This document shows positions 10,975-22,099 of a stretch of DNA of 64,000 nucleotides, one piece after another. Each line of letters begins with the position of its first letter. The first letter of the stretch is position 1. This stretch comes from Paramacrobiotus metropolitanus (Eukaryota > Tardigrada > Eutardigrada > Parachela > Macrobiotidae), in assembly GCF_019649055.1 (NCBI RefSeq), contig NW_026570280.1, positions 310,001-374,000 of the forward strand, in the 5' to 3' direction. The position numbers were made by a program, and so were the translations under genes. Below the pieces are notes generated by a model. That model made no database searches. It was given only the letters and a program-made list of their open reading frames with translations, and was not told the DNA's origin.

Positions 10975-11729
10975 ATGGCCGCTTCAAGGCAACTAACGCT
11001 GCTTGGTAAGTTCTTATTTACGCAGTGCGGCGCAGCATAAACCTTCATCCCTTTAGCTGTTCATTTGCACATAAGTTCATTTGTACATAATATGCAACCT
11101 TTCCAGGATTTGCAGTGTTTATGGCTACTTGTACTGGCAGTGACATCGCTACAGCCGCCGACCAACGGCACCGCTCATCACCAACTCAAGGAACGGATAT
11201 GATTTTTGTCGTGGACGTATCCCATAGCATGTTCACATCCATGTGCGCCGTCAGACGGGTATGCCTGCAACTCTTCAGTCTGGCCAGCAGCTCTAACAAT
11301 CCGGGTGGCTTCGTGCTGGTGCCCTTCCACGGTGACGCCGTGGGTCCGGTGCAGGTGTTCGACCATTCCGGATATGGTCTGCCTACTGCGATCGACTACC
11401 TGGGCGCATACGGCAACAGCGACACACCGCAGCCGTGTCTGGAAGCGTTGCTGGCCGCCTCGGAGCGAGGCGGTAACCGCGCTCCCATCTACGTCTTTAC
11501 CGACGCCCCACCCACGAACCCCGGCTTGCTTTCCTCCGTCTTAGTGTCGGTCCTCTTAAAGCGCCAAATGGTGATTTTTATCGTGCCCACCCCGGAAGGG
11601 AATGCTATCGCCGCCGAAATGGCTGTCTACCAGACGATCGCCGATGTCACCAGTGGTCAACTAATTACAACGACTGAAACCATGCCCGACATCGACGCGG
11701 CTTGGCTGTTCGGTGCGATACGCCGCTGA
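10975..11729 (+). CDS. Secreted single-domain vWA protein (hemicentin-type VWFA)
   Basis: Exon 1 (10975-11005) starts MAASRQLTLLG and ends at a GTAAGT donor. Exon 2 (11107-11729) follows a TTTCCAG acceptor and continues GFAVFMATCTGSD. Together they give a hydrophobic signal peptide of about 22 residues that is split by the intron, which supports the start. The mature part is one von Willebrand A domain: MIFVVDVSHSM contains the MIDAS D-x-S-x-S, followed by LVPFHGDAVGPVQVF, a GGN turn and YVFTDAPPTNP. The F-x-L-V-P-F-H-D/G and Y-V-F-T-D-A blocks are those of the N-terminal domain of hemicentins (extracellular matrix). At about 217 residues it has none of the Ig/EGF repeats of hemicentin, so it is either a free-standing paralog or a fragment. 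Metal-dependent ligand binding is inferred. Confidence 0.75.
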
Positions 11730-13160
11730 TTCCATGCTGGAGCAACCTGGCGCTTTAATCTAGTTTAAAATTAGCGCTTTGTGCACATCCACCATACAGC
11801 TGCGTTCTGTCATTTAAAAATTTAAATAACGGCAAGGATTTTGTCCGCATATGAACGTGATTATGTACGTAAAGACCCAAGCCGAAGCCGCGAGGTGATG
11901 GATAAGATTTCGACGTCTGATCCGACGATGACGCTCCATAAAGTCCTGATTACTTGTATAACTAACACGAGCTTTACAAAGCAATGGAACAAAGTTATAA
12001 CATTAGATATTAGCTCTCACAAAAACTATACTCCTCTCTCATCTAATTTATCCGCTGCGTAACGCGTTTTTTATCTCGAAAGGTTATTAGCGGGGAACAA
12101 CCAGGTGTGGTATACGGTACATATGTACTGTACATAGAATGAGCATATGCCTGGGCAGTGGATAGTGTGAAGCGTACAGCGTGACGTGTGTGGTTTTGAT
12201 CAGTGTGGCTGACCTGACTGATTACAGGTGTTTGAGATGCTGCGGTAAACTGTCGGATTTACGAACGTTAATTAGTTGAGTTTTGGCCGGTCTTACGTCG
12301 TGACGGCAATTAATTTGCTAACGTGTGTGTTTTATGAATTAAAGTGTGAGCCTTGTGGCAGTGTGTGTTTTGTGTTTGTGTATGACCTTTCCTTACTTGC
12401 GCAGTACCACCAGCACAAAACAGTCGTTTTGGTCTCGAGGACCGCCTAACAAGCAATCCTCGTTGAGAGACTTGAGAGTCTCGTTTTAATATGTACTGTA
12501 CATAGAATGAGCATATGCCTGGGCAGTGGATAGTTGATACTGAACTATACTGGTGCAAATATTAACAAACGCCCTCATCTGTTTGCTCAATATTTATACT
12601 AGTATTTACAGTAGTACTTGTTGATAGAAATGTCTCCTCGGTGAATATCGTAATTCTAATTTTTCTACGATTCATCTCTTAATGGGACCCTAATGAAAAT
12701 GGCGGATGGATTCATTTTCACGAATTAAAAACAAAATACGACCAATCGACATTATTCCCAAGCGCAGTATGAGTACGAGTACAGATTTCGGAGAGCATAA
12801 AAACCGAGCCGGTTAGGAACAAACAAGATAACAATGCCATTCGGAAACTTCGCGACTTGCCGGAGAAAAATGCATTTAAGTGCAGGAGGACATACAGAGT
12901 ACATACCGTTGAAATGATCGTCAAGTTTCAGTGGTAACGACAGGCTTCGACAGAAAAACTGAAGGAATTAATTATACGATAGGATGACATACGTATATTC
13001 GTTTTACACTAACTGCACGCACCAACATCGGCGGACTCCATTGATTTTCCATGTAATCGCCGACGCTGGCGCGCGCGATACGGCATACAAACTGAACAGC
13101 TGTTGAGAAATAACGGAAATTTACAGAAGAAAAAAAGAGCGGACCGAGGAAATAGTTTAG
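11730..13160. other. Intergenic region with an exact 46-bp direct repeat (12121-12166 and 12489-12534)
   Basis: The 46 bases starting ATATGTACTGTACATAGAAT occur twice, 368 bp apart and without a mismatch, enclosing GTGTGTTTT-rich sequence. The cause could be a tandem duplication or an insertion event with a long duplication. Nothing inside looks coding or terminal. Sequence at 12920-13085 matches the region downstream of the SNAP-like relic at 9.8 kb, showing the shared ancestry of these 3' flanks. Confidence 0.6.
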
Positions 13161-13169
13161 CAAAGGCAG

Positions 13170-14918
13170 TTAACGCGATCCGTGGTATTCGGCATCACGC
13201 AGGCGCTGCAGCGCGCGGCCCAACATCATCCGGCTCCACTGGCTCAGACGGCGGCCAGCGTAGTTGAATAACCTGTCGGCAGCGTAGTCGTTGGGAAAGC
13301 CGCTTCCGGCGTAGCGAAAGAAGCCAGCATTGCTGCCGGTTCCGCGCGGGCCCGTCTCGTCGTCCGCCTGCAGGAATTTCTCCACGCTGTTGACGGTAAA
13401 CTTGTTCTGGACGGAGTCCATCGCCTGGCGCAGGACGCGGTGCTGGCTGCTCTTCACGAACTCCGGATGCTGGTCCTCGAAGCGCACCAGCGCCATCTTG
13501 GCGGCGAAGGGGCCGTCGCGGCACAGATAGACCAGGACCGCCCGGAAGGCGGCGGCGTCAGCATCTCTTAAGTAGGAGAAGCGGTTGGCCCGGGAGTAGT
13601 CGGCAGCGGAGAAGCTGGCGCCATCGCCGCCGGCATCCGCGCTCTCGACCCAGTCCCGCGTGTCAGGACGACCCATCTAGTAATAATTAGCCGCACATTA
13701 TTTTTATTATTGCACATCCTGTACAAGCTTGTCCGGTAATTTCTGACGAATCACCACAGCGAATTAAATAAATTTGTGTGTTACGCCAAACTTCACACTA
13801 CGGCGCGCCAAGCCACACTGTTTAAACACGTAACATGCATTTGGCTGACTGCTGGCTTGGTAGTTGGTTCACCACGTTTATTTTATGAGAATATTAGCAG
13901 CTGCCTGGCGGAAGGTGGCTAGAAGATGGTCGGTGCAGTAAGCGACAATCTGACTGCGGAGCGCTTTTAGGGAATTTGATAAACGTAGTGAAGTGGCCAC
14001 CGTTATAAGCGCAAACTTCGCGCTAGCTGTACCTTTACGTAGGCAATACCGGACAAGCTTGTACATGTACGTCTACGCATACGTATTATACTTCTACCTT
14101 TGTACACTGCAAAGTGTGAACATGTATCTGTGCTATTCAAAATAATTATTAATAAAAATAGGTTCCAGTAGCTTGAAACCGCAAAACACATAATTATGTA
14201 GTCGGTAGTCGTAAACGAGAACTTGCAACTTTCGAAATTCATCACAAATACCCTCGCTATAACGAGTTGGCAAATATGATGGAATAATGCAGGATTAGAG
14301 GGAAAACAACCGAATTTCTTGCCTCTTCGAAAATGTTGAGCGCGCGGCGATAGTCGCCCTGGCGCGCCGCCAACTCGCCGACGGTCAGCCACGCCCTATC
14401 CGCATAGTAGCGTTCCCACCCATTGCCGGCCTCGTACAACCGGGCCGCTTGCTCGAAGTAGGCCATCGCGCGGTCCAGGTCACACGTCATGACCATCTGC
14501 CCCATGGTGGTGTAGTGCCAAGCGGCGCCGGAGAAAGCCCCGGCCTCGGTCAGCAGCGTGGCCGCCGTCTGCAGACAGTGCAGCGCGTCGCCACGGTTGT
14601 CCACCTTGAGGAAGCAGTCACTGGCTTCCTTTAGCAATCCGCTGGCCGTGTTGTCATTGCTGCTCCAGTCTCCGAAGGTCTTCTCCGACCGATCGGTGCC
14701 TTTTCGAACGGCGCCTTGAGGCGGGCGGCCTCCTGGAAGGCGGAGCCGGCGGCCTCCCATTGGCGCTCCAGTTTGAAGAAATTGCCGGCGCGGCGGAACA
14801 GGTCGCTGGCTTCCAAGTGGTCGCCATGCGCAGCCGCCGTGCGGGCGGCGGTCAACATGCGCTCCGTCGAGCGCTTCTCGGGCATGGTGCACATAAAACT
14901 GGGTGCTGGCGCGTTCAT
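13170..14918 (-). pseudogene. Alpha-SNAP-like gene, copy 1 (disrupted)
   Basis: The N-terminal half (14918-14314) starts MNAPAPSFMCTMPEKRS after an intron acceptor CTCCAG and contains the TPR-type helices EASDLFRRAGNFFKLERQW, LLKEASDCFLK and FEQAARLYEAGNG. It changes frame near 14700, beside GAAAAGG. The C-terminal half (13676-13170) holds FRAVLVYLCRDGPFAAKMAL, LRQAMDS and LSQWSRMMLGRALQRL. Between them lie about 640 bp of AT-rich sequence not found in the paralogs. It ends in a plausible acceptor (ATTACTAG) before MGRPDTRD, so it may be a gained intron or an insertion. The frame change makes a pseudogene likely, though a single sequence error cannot be excluded. A LINE has also inserted in its 5' UTR intron. 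Confidence 0.7.
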
Positions 14919-14949
14919 TCTGGAGATTAGTAACAAATAACGTTAAGAC

Positions 14950-16610
14950 CTTTAATAAGTATCACAGTGCTAGTACAAAACTGAGTACCAAAGCAGAATA
15001 TAATTTATAATAAAAACACTTCTTCGATGCTATCCTGTTCGGGGATTGTACCCATCACGCATATCGCGTTTCCCCGTTGCATTTGAATAGATAGCCGCTG
15101 CCTAAAAAACTCTTTTGCGCGTTTTTGGCCGGTAGCAGTTGCAATTCCGTTTCCTATCTTCTGGACGAGCGTTTTAGTTCCATTTCCCCAGGGTCCGTAG
15201 ATTTCAAATGCTGCTGCCATGAAATTGTACCTTGGTTGCAGCCAGCCGTGTTTTGTCAGCTTTCCTCGCTCCGCGTGCTCGGCCGCAGCCCCGACGTTCA
15301 CCAGGGTCCGATCAATATACGAAGCCGCTAGTGTGTCTACGCAAGTCACGTCGATAGCCAGTGGCTTTCCGCGCTCCCAGGGTACGAGCGTGATCACGTC
15401 CGGCCTTTGCGATCTTTCACAGAGACCTTTTGGTTCCATTCTGGCTGGAAACCTGCGGTTTTCAGGCCGCGGGTGAACTCTCCGCTGAGGCCATCATGTC
15501 TTGGCAATCTGCCGGCTGACCGTTTACAACGGAGCCCGTGCCGCCCCAGATCATCCACTAGTCCACCGCAAACGCACACGTGAGGAGTGACGATTGGAGC
15601 TCCCAAGCGTAGCGCTATGCTTATGCGAAAAGTGTTGTTTTCCAGCAAATTTCCGAGACATGCTGCGGGTAACGCATGAATCCATACACCAGATTCGGGG
15701 ACAGATACCGCCTTTAGGTGAGCGATTTCCTCCTTTGTGGCCCGCAATTCGGTTAGCCTTGCATAAGTGTTCAGCGTTGTGGGTATGTCCCAGGCTTTTT
15801 GAACATGTCGTAACACTTCAGACGGAAGTTCATCAGTGTCAGCCAATAGTTTCCAGGCGCGCGTGGCGGCAGACAAATCGGTAGCCGTTAGCGTCGGGCA
15901 CAGCCTTGAAGTCAGCGGAAACAACGAGGAAGCCGATGCCAAGTAGGCAGAGGGAGCTAGCTTCTCGGTGCGTCTGACTCCCAAGCCGCCGAAGCGAACG
16001 GGGAGAGATGCCTGGAGCCACGTAGGATGATCCATCCGTACGTTGGTGATCATTTCCACTGCATCGCGGAACACCTGGCCGAGCCTGTACAGCTCCTGCG
16101 GGAACATCCAGGCGAGAGAGGTGCGCAAGATATGCACGATTTTCGGCACTCCTAAGCAATTTTTCAGCAGAAACAACGCTTGATGTTTAGGAATCAACTG
16201 CAAACGGCTGCACATTACCCCGAGCTGACTGATTTTCTCGTTAACAATCGGTACGACTGCTGGTGGTAACAAAGGGGATCCGAGCAGACAAAGCTTATCT
16301 GCTGTTAGCACTGTAATTCCAGGAAACAAAGTAGTGAAGTTTTCGATGACCGATAATCGCTGTACTTCAGTACCACCACAGAGAAAAAGTTCACATTTCG
16401 CAATGTTGACGGAAAGGCCAATCCGTAGGGCTTCCGTGATAAGCAGCTGGAAATTGCGTAGTACACTTGACGGGTGGCCTCCTAGCGTCCCGTCATCCAT
16501 GTACCAGGCATTCAAGTCCGTGTTGATTTTATCGATGATTAGTTGCAATACCAAACAAAACAATGCAGGGCCAAGAGGATCTCCTTGTTGCACACCGTAA
16601 CAAATTAATA
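14950..16610 (-). mobile_element. 5'-truncated LINE with RT C-half and restriction-like endonuclease (family I)
   Basis: The minus-strand frame 16600-15394 begins just before VQQGDPLGPALF (RT motif B) and continues with WYMDDGTLGG (motif C) and the thumb. A Cys/His cluster, VCVCGGLVDDLGRHGLRC, follows. After a frame change near 15440, a second frame (15439-15005) gives RPDVITLVPWERGKPLAIDV, a PD-(D/E)xK-type nuclease motif, and ends VFLL-stop. All RT parts before motif B are missing, so this is a dead 5'-truncated copy of an RLE-type non-LTR retrotransposon. It lies on the same strand as the SNAP-like gene, between its upstream donor (16968) and its acceptor (14919), i.e. inside the 5' UTR intron. 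Confidence 0.8.
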
Positions 16611-17550
16611 CCTAACAAGGTATTAAACGGGAAAAGAAATTCTTAGTATACAGTATCTGAACTGGATTACTGGAACTGAAGTGTTTCACTCGATGGTACA
16701 CTTAATAACGTGAAAAAATTGATATCATCAAATCACTAACGTGAATAATTTCTGAAAAATTAACGGAATATGCAGCTAACTGACTAACAAAATGAATAAT
16801 GCATACATTAGCGGACAAGTTTGTACTTAAATAATTTAGCGATCTGCCCATCCCAAACGCAGATAATCCAGGGCAAGCAGACTATCAGCAAAAGATTTAT
16901 ACTGTTTACCGCACAGAATTACCTTTTAAATGTACTCGGCGACTACTCGCATTCTGCGAGGAGCTTACCTGGAGACTGGGAGTGATCTCGAAGGAATTAC
17001 AGAAAAATTACGCTGCAGCGGTGACCTTTGATTGTTCTATGAACAGTTGCACTCGAGTCTGATCCACAGCAAAGATACAACGAGAAAAACCAAAAACAAG
17101 GAATTTTCGTCCTGGGATGGAGAAAGCCGTAGCCGTGCAAATGGAGCGGGGTGCAAAACGCAGAGAAGCGCCAACAAAGAAGCCAGTCTGTTTCCCTTTG
17201 TCGCTGCGGCTGTGCTCTTATGTCGCGGCAGCAGACTGGGATCGGCGCAACTTGTCGGTGTACTCGTGCAGCATGGAGTCATCAAGGAGCGAAGGGTAAG
17301 AATCTCTTTCGGTCGCATTCGGTTGCCTGCGTCTTGCTCTGCCTGGTGCGGTGGAATAACTGAAATTGCGTCCTGCTTAGTGCGAACCAGACAGGGCTAA
17401 CTTGCCGAATTTGATCTGTATGAAGCAGCGTTTAATTGTAGTCTAGCTGCTCTCTGTCTGTCTGTCTGTTCAGCTCTGTCTGTCTGTCTGTCCACTGTAT
17501 TACCACCTACTTTCATTGCTCGGCTTGAATGGAATTATGGCCAGTACTGA
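16611..17550. promoter_or_regulatory. 5' UTR exon and upstream block of SNAP-like copy 1, with (TCTG)n microsatellite
   Basis: The minus strand carries a CAG/GTAAGCT donor at 16968. It is the counterpart of donors found upstream of the other array members and presumably ends a non-coding first exon. Further right is the recurring block with GTGCAAAACGC, GCCAACAAAGAA and TCTGTTTCCCTT, seen upstream of the other SNAP-like genes. A TCTG microsatellite runs from 17451 to 17492. No CAAX gene exon is recognisable between here and 18.2 kb. Confidence 0.45.
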
Positions 17551-18294
17551 AGCGTCAGCAGAATGTTTTAATGGTCAGAACGCCGGCGAAATTTCTTGTC
17601 GCCATAACTACGCCGGCGAAAAGTTGTGGAAACATCAAGTATAGCGCATAGGTAAAAAACAAATTTTGCACAACAGTCACCAGTGGGCAGTGGATTACAT
17701 GAATTCGAGCACTCCATGGGCGCTTGCCGTTGCCTTGGCCGGTACTTGTGTGGAATTTCGCTTTCCCATCTAAAGGAATTTGTAATACACTGAAGACTGG
17801 AAGCTGAGAATTTAATATATTTTTCCTCCATTGATGATTTCGTTGTTGGGAAAACGTTCTTCATTCGAACTTTCTAACCCATGTTTATAACTTCTATGTT
17901 GGAACAGACTTTGAGATATGCAGAACTGCAGATACGATAGTGGCGAATGAATAACAACGGTCAACAGAAAATTTTATTGTAAAGTTTTTCACTGCTCTCT
18001 CAATGGGGCGTGGCGTGAACCTCCTCTGCATGCACTTACGAAAAATTGATTATTAAAGGAAGCCGTTCACCTCACAACTGATTTTCTTGCGATACCGAAA
18101 AGTCACGATTCATATTGTTAGCTGCTATGCGACGTGCAGCACACAGTAGAATAATAACATGTGGATGAAATTTCGAAAAAGCAGGTTTCCATGGCAAGAA
18201 TTAGTTAGCCCTATAATTCCGATACAAATAACTGGCGGCGAGCGCTAATATGCATTATTCAGTCCTGCATTTCATCGTCCTAGCCGCGTGCTGG

Positions 18295-19362
18295 CTAGCA
18301 ATACACGGAATAATCGTGGGTGTGGTCAGGATCGACACTATAACGCGCCCTCTCGTGCTCCGCGTTACGCAGCAGCTGCACGGCGCGGCCCAACATGATC
18401 CGGCTCCAATCGGTCAGCACCCGATACCCGCTGTAGTCGCTACCCGTGCTGTATTGCCAGTAGGTACCGGTGTAGCCGATAGGGGACATGCCGTTCCCGC
18501 TGTCCGCCCGCAGCAGCGCCTCCACGCTCTTGGCCGTAAACGTGTCCTGGGCGTATCCCATCGCCTGGCGCAGAGTGCTGCGCTGGCTACTGCTCCGGAA
18601 CTCCGGCATGCGGTCCTCGTAACGCGCCACGGCGATCTTGGCGGCCAACGGTCCATCCCGGAGCAGATGACACACCACCGCCCGGAAGTAGGCACGGAAG
18701 CCAATAGTTTGGTCGGCATACACCCGGCGTCCGGGTTCGGAAACGCGTAGTAGCCCGCCATCAACGCGGTGTCGGCCATGTTGCGCTCGGCCACCTCCTC
18801 GAAGATGGCGATGGCCCGTGTGCAGTGACCTCGGCGCGCCTCCCAAGCGGCCACCAGCAGCCAGGTCATATCGGTGTTGTAGTGGCCCACCGCCTCTCCG
18901 ATCTCGTACAGCCGGGCCGCTTCTTCGAAGTACCGGATCCCGGCGTCCATGTCCCGCGGTACCACCAGCTGCCGCAGGGACGCGTAGTGTCCGGCGGCCG
19001 TGAAGAAATCCCCGGCGGTCGTTAGGAGGTCCGCACCCGTCTGCAGACAGGTCACGGCTTCGTGGTGGGCGTCCGCTTTCAGAAAGCAGTGGCTAGCCTC
19101 CAGCAGCAGACCGCTGGCCGTGCTGAGCGGGCGCTGGTGGTCGGGGACGGGCCGGTGTTGTCGTTCACCGGCGCCTTCAGCTGCCCGGCGTGGCGGTAGG
19201 CGATGCCGGCGTCCTGCCATTGGCGGGCCAGTTTATAGAAGTTGCCGGCTTTCGGTACAGATTGCTGGCTTCCATCAGGTCGTTGCGCTCGACCGCCCTG
19301 CAGGCGGCGGTCATTAGGAAGCGAGCGCGGTGCTCCGTGGATGACATGGTGCGTGCGCTCAT
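18295..19362 (-). pseudogene. Alpha-SNAP-like gene, copy 2 (frameshifted)
   Basis: Similarity to the intact copies runs over the whole length but is spread over three frames. The first part, 19362-19250, reads MSARTMSSTEHRARF and EASNLYRK. The middle part, about 19130-18720, reads STASGLLLEASHCFLKADA, LRQLVVPRDMDAGIRYFEEA and RAIAIFEEVAERN. The last part, about 18720-18295, reads YFRAVVCHLLRDGPLAAKI, RQAMGYAQDTFTAK and TDWSRIMLGRAVQLLRNAE. At least three frame changes lie in the first 150 codons and near 18720. The acceptor before the ATG (ATATATAG/GATG) and the upstream donor at 19719 are still present. It is closest to copy 3. It is probably a young pseudogene unless the assembly has indel errors. 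Confidence 0.7.
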
Positions 19363-19759
19363 CCTATATATCACATATTAGCAATAAACATAATAATAAA
19401 AAATTATATAAAAAGCGGAATAAATATTTTAAATGCTTAGTAACGGCTGATTGGCTAATCGCTGTGCTCGGTGCAAATAATAATTAACTATCAAAATTAA
19501 TATCAATGCGAGTTTATGTTGCACATTACTTTAAAAAAATATGGAATTAGGTAATGTAAGAAAGTAATGAACTGTATAAATCAAACGCCGCGAAATAATT
19601 TGGGGCCGACTGAATGTACCTAAAATCCAGTAATTTGCTGTTTTTCCCAACACACAATAATCCGTGGAGGAAGAAAAATGTTCCCTTAAGTAAATTCGGA
19701 TGCGACGCAAACAGCTTACTTGTAATAAGCGCCAACAACAATCCAAAAATAAACTCTGC

Positions 19760-20463
19760 AAAAGATTCGAGCACGGGCAACCTATGGATTGTGACCTCTA
19801 TAAATGTACAACTGCACAGTACTGAAGTCACGGTATTATAGTCACAATAAATGGAGTTTAATCGGAAATGAAATCTGAGGAATGAGAAGGCAACTGCAGG
19901 GCAATGGAGCGGAGTGCAAAACGCATAGGACGCCAATGGAGAATGCTGTCGGTTTCCTTTTCACCTCAAATCTGCTCTTAGGTAAGAATCATCACAGACA
20001 GGGATGAGCGTAACTTGCTGGTGTATATACTTGTACAGAATCGAGTAGAATCATCGCAGGAGCGAAATGTCTTGTCATAATAATTCTCTCTCTGTGTTCT
20101 TGAAGTATGTCTTTTTCTCTGCCTCATTTATGATTCGGTAGAACAAAGCAGCCTGTCTGATGCATTGTTGTAGCCATCTTCCATGGGATTATCGCACAAG
20201 TTTACACACCGAGGCTGACTGAGCCGGCTGTCTGAGCGGTCTGCCTATTCCATAAATTTCATGGCGAATTTTTGCATTGTAGATATGACTAGAAAACTGT
20301 GCTGGCTGGTTCTTTGGCAGGCCTTGTTGGACGGAATCCGAGTCTGAGCAAGAACTCTAAATACAACCAAATTTCAAGTACTTCGTCTAAGCACGTGAAA
20401 ACGCATGGTTTATTTGCTTTTGCTGCTGTGCGGGATCGATGAGGGTGTCGGCAAGTAGATCAG
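19760..20463 (+). promoter_or_regulatory. Head-to-head intergenic block with orphan first-exon-like sequence
   Basis: This block lies to the right of the donor of SNAP-like copy 2 and shares words such as GTGCAAAACGCATAGGACGCCAA with the blocks upstream of the other copies. At its right end, ATG at 20439 opens MRVSASRS and runs into a CAG/GTAGG donor at 20464. The same layout with a related sequence occurs at 25135-25159. The phase (1) does not match exon 20784 of the SPOC gene, so it is probably the leftover first exon of a lost CAAX-type gene. Confidence 0.4.
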
Positions 20464-20783
20464 GTAGGCTTTCGCCTTAAAAAATGCCTACGAATTACGA
20501 TAATTTATTTTTATCGGCGGTCGGTGGAAATTCCGCCTGTAATTATTATTATATATCTTGTACAGATATGTCGTTACAATTATCAATATTCCATTTAGAT
20601 CCTGCGAAAGCAAGGCGTTGCCGTTTTGTTAGAGGTGCTGAGTAAAGTCACTGTTTATTCTAATGCACATTATTTGGATAATACAGTAATTAAGAAAGGA
20701 AGCTCGAACTGGAAATCAGGGTACATTAGTCTGTAGTAGCACGAGTTCTTTTTTATCTGCACAACGGATGTTTGATTTCACAG

Positions 20784-22099
20784 TTTGTACCGAACAGATT
20801 TCAACCGCATCCTAATCCTTCTCCCATGCCTATCAACCCAGCCCGCTTTGCCCCTTTGCAGGGCTTCCATCCCAATGATTCGAGTGCCATGAGTGGTGTA
20901 GCCGCCATGCCGCCTGGACCATCGATGGTGAGAAGAATGCCACCACAAACATGGTCGGCATTCGTCGCATATTCGTTACTAACGATGTTGTCATTGCAGA
21001 ATGCCTTCCCAGTCGTCTGGCGGGGACAGCTATCGCTCATGAACGACCAAGCCTGGGTTCGCATGCACATCATTTCAGGGAATCCAGAATTACCGCGGCT
21101 ATCGCTTCCTGGATGTCCGGATCCCTCTCACAATATGCTGGCGATATCGCAGCGTATGCCCATGGAGCCGGCCCACCTCGCTTGTGCCTCGTCTCGAATG
21201 AACGTACGTTCTGGAATGAATGATGTATAGAGGTGTTCGTTGAGCCGATTTGCTTCATCGGCTAATATGTATTGTAGCGATAGTATTTGTACGAACGATA
21301 AGACCACCCAGTTATGATTCATCATTCCATCGCGTTATGAATTTGTGTCCACATTACCGGCTGGTTTCCCTTCTCATGAATTTCTAGACTTCAGTCTTGT
21401 ACTCAGCTTGCTACAGCTTGCATAAACTTGATCAACATTTTCCTTATCTCTTGCCCTAAGGCTTTCTCTTGTTATTAAACATGCCTTGAGTTACGTTGCT
21501 GCGTGTAACCGCTTGGGATGAACCTGTGTCATCCCAACTGGAGCCACCTGTGTAATTGTGTTACATCAGTAAGAGCGTCCTCGGCAAGCATCGTTGCCGG
21601 CCATGGCACCTTTCATCCTAACAGCCGCATACTCGTGGTAACGGCTGATCGCCAACCCACTAGAACAGCAGCCAGATCGGCTGCTGTTACAGTATCATTT
21701 CAATTTTTTTCACAGGATGCAGACGCGCACTGTATATTAGTGGCTTGTGCCAGTGGAAATTTGGCTACGGAACAAGCTCATCAGGAGGAAAGGTTACGCA
21801 CTGGATTTGCGGAGTATCTCTCGGCAAAACAGGCAGCTGGCATCGTTTGCATGGCCCCGCACGGCCCGAATTGCCCGGTACGGAATAAGAACACTCATGA
21901 TGTCTATTGTCAGCCGCAGTGTCGATAGTGTATCTGTACAGCATCATAACAACTTATTTTGCAGATACAGTATGTAATTCACATCTTCCCACCGTGCGCC
22001 TTTTCCCGTCAGACCTTGGCCCGCTTTGGACCCAATCTTATGCAGACCATAGGGCAACTGCCGCATCTTGTTCTTGTCATCACGAAACGCATGGTGTAA
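20784..22099 (+). CDS. SPOC-domain protein (Spen C-terminus-like), four exons
   Basis: Four exons join in phase 0: 20784-20927 (Pro/Met-rich linker FVPNRFQPHPNPSPMPI...), 21000-21203, 21716-21877 and 21965-22099. Acceptors are TTTCACAG, ATTGCAG, TTTTCACAG and TTTTGCAG; donors are GTGAGA, GTACGT and GTACGG. Exons 2-4 form a full SPOC domain: FPVVWRGQLSLMNDQAWVR, MHIISGNPELPRLSLPG, LRTGFAEYLSAKQAAGIV and YVIHIFPPCAFSRQ up to PHLVLVITKRMV-stop. SPOC domains end Split ends/SHARP and RBM15 proteins and bind phosphorylated co-repressors or RNA polymerase II tails. No RRM exon is visible upstream; about 215 residues are supported. It is either a SPOC-only duplicate or a gene whose first exon I cannot place. 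AATAAA follows at 22223. Confidence 0.8.

Noticed and set aside
20439-20463. First exon of the SPOC gene
   Set aside because: The exon ends in phase 1, while the SPOC exon at 20784 needs phase 0. Its similarity to 25135-25159 points to the CAAX-type genes.
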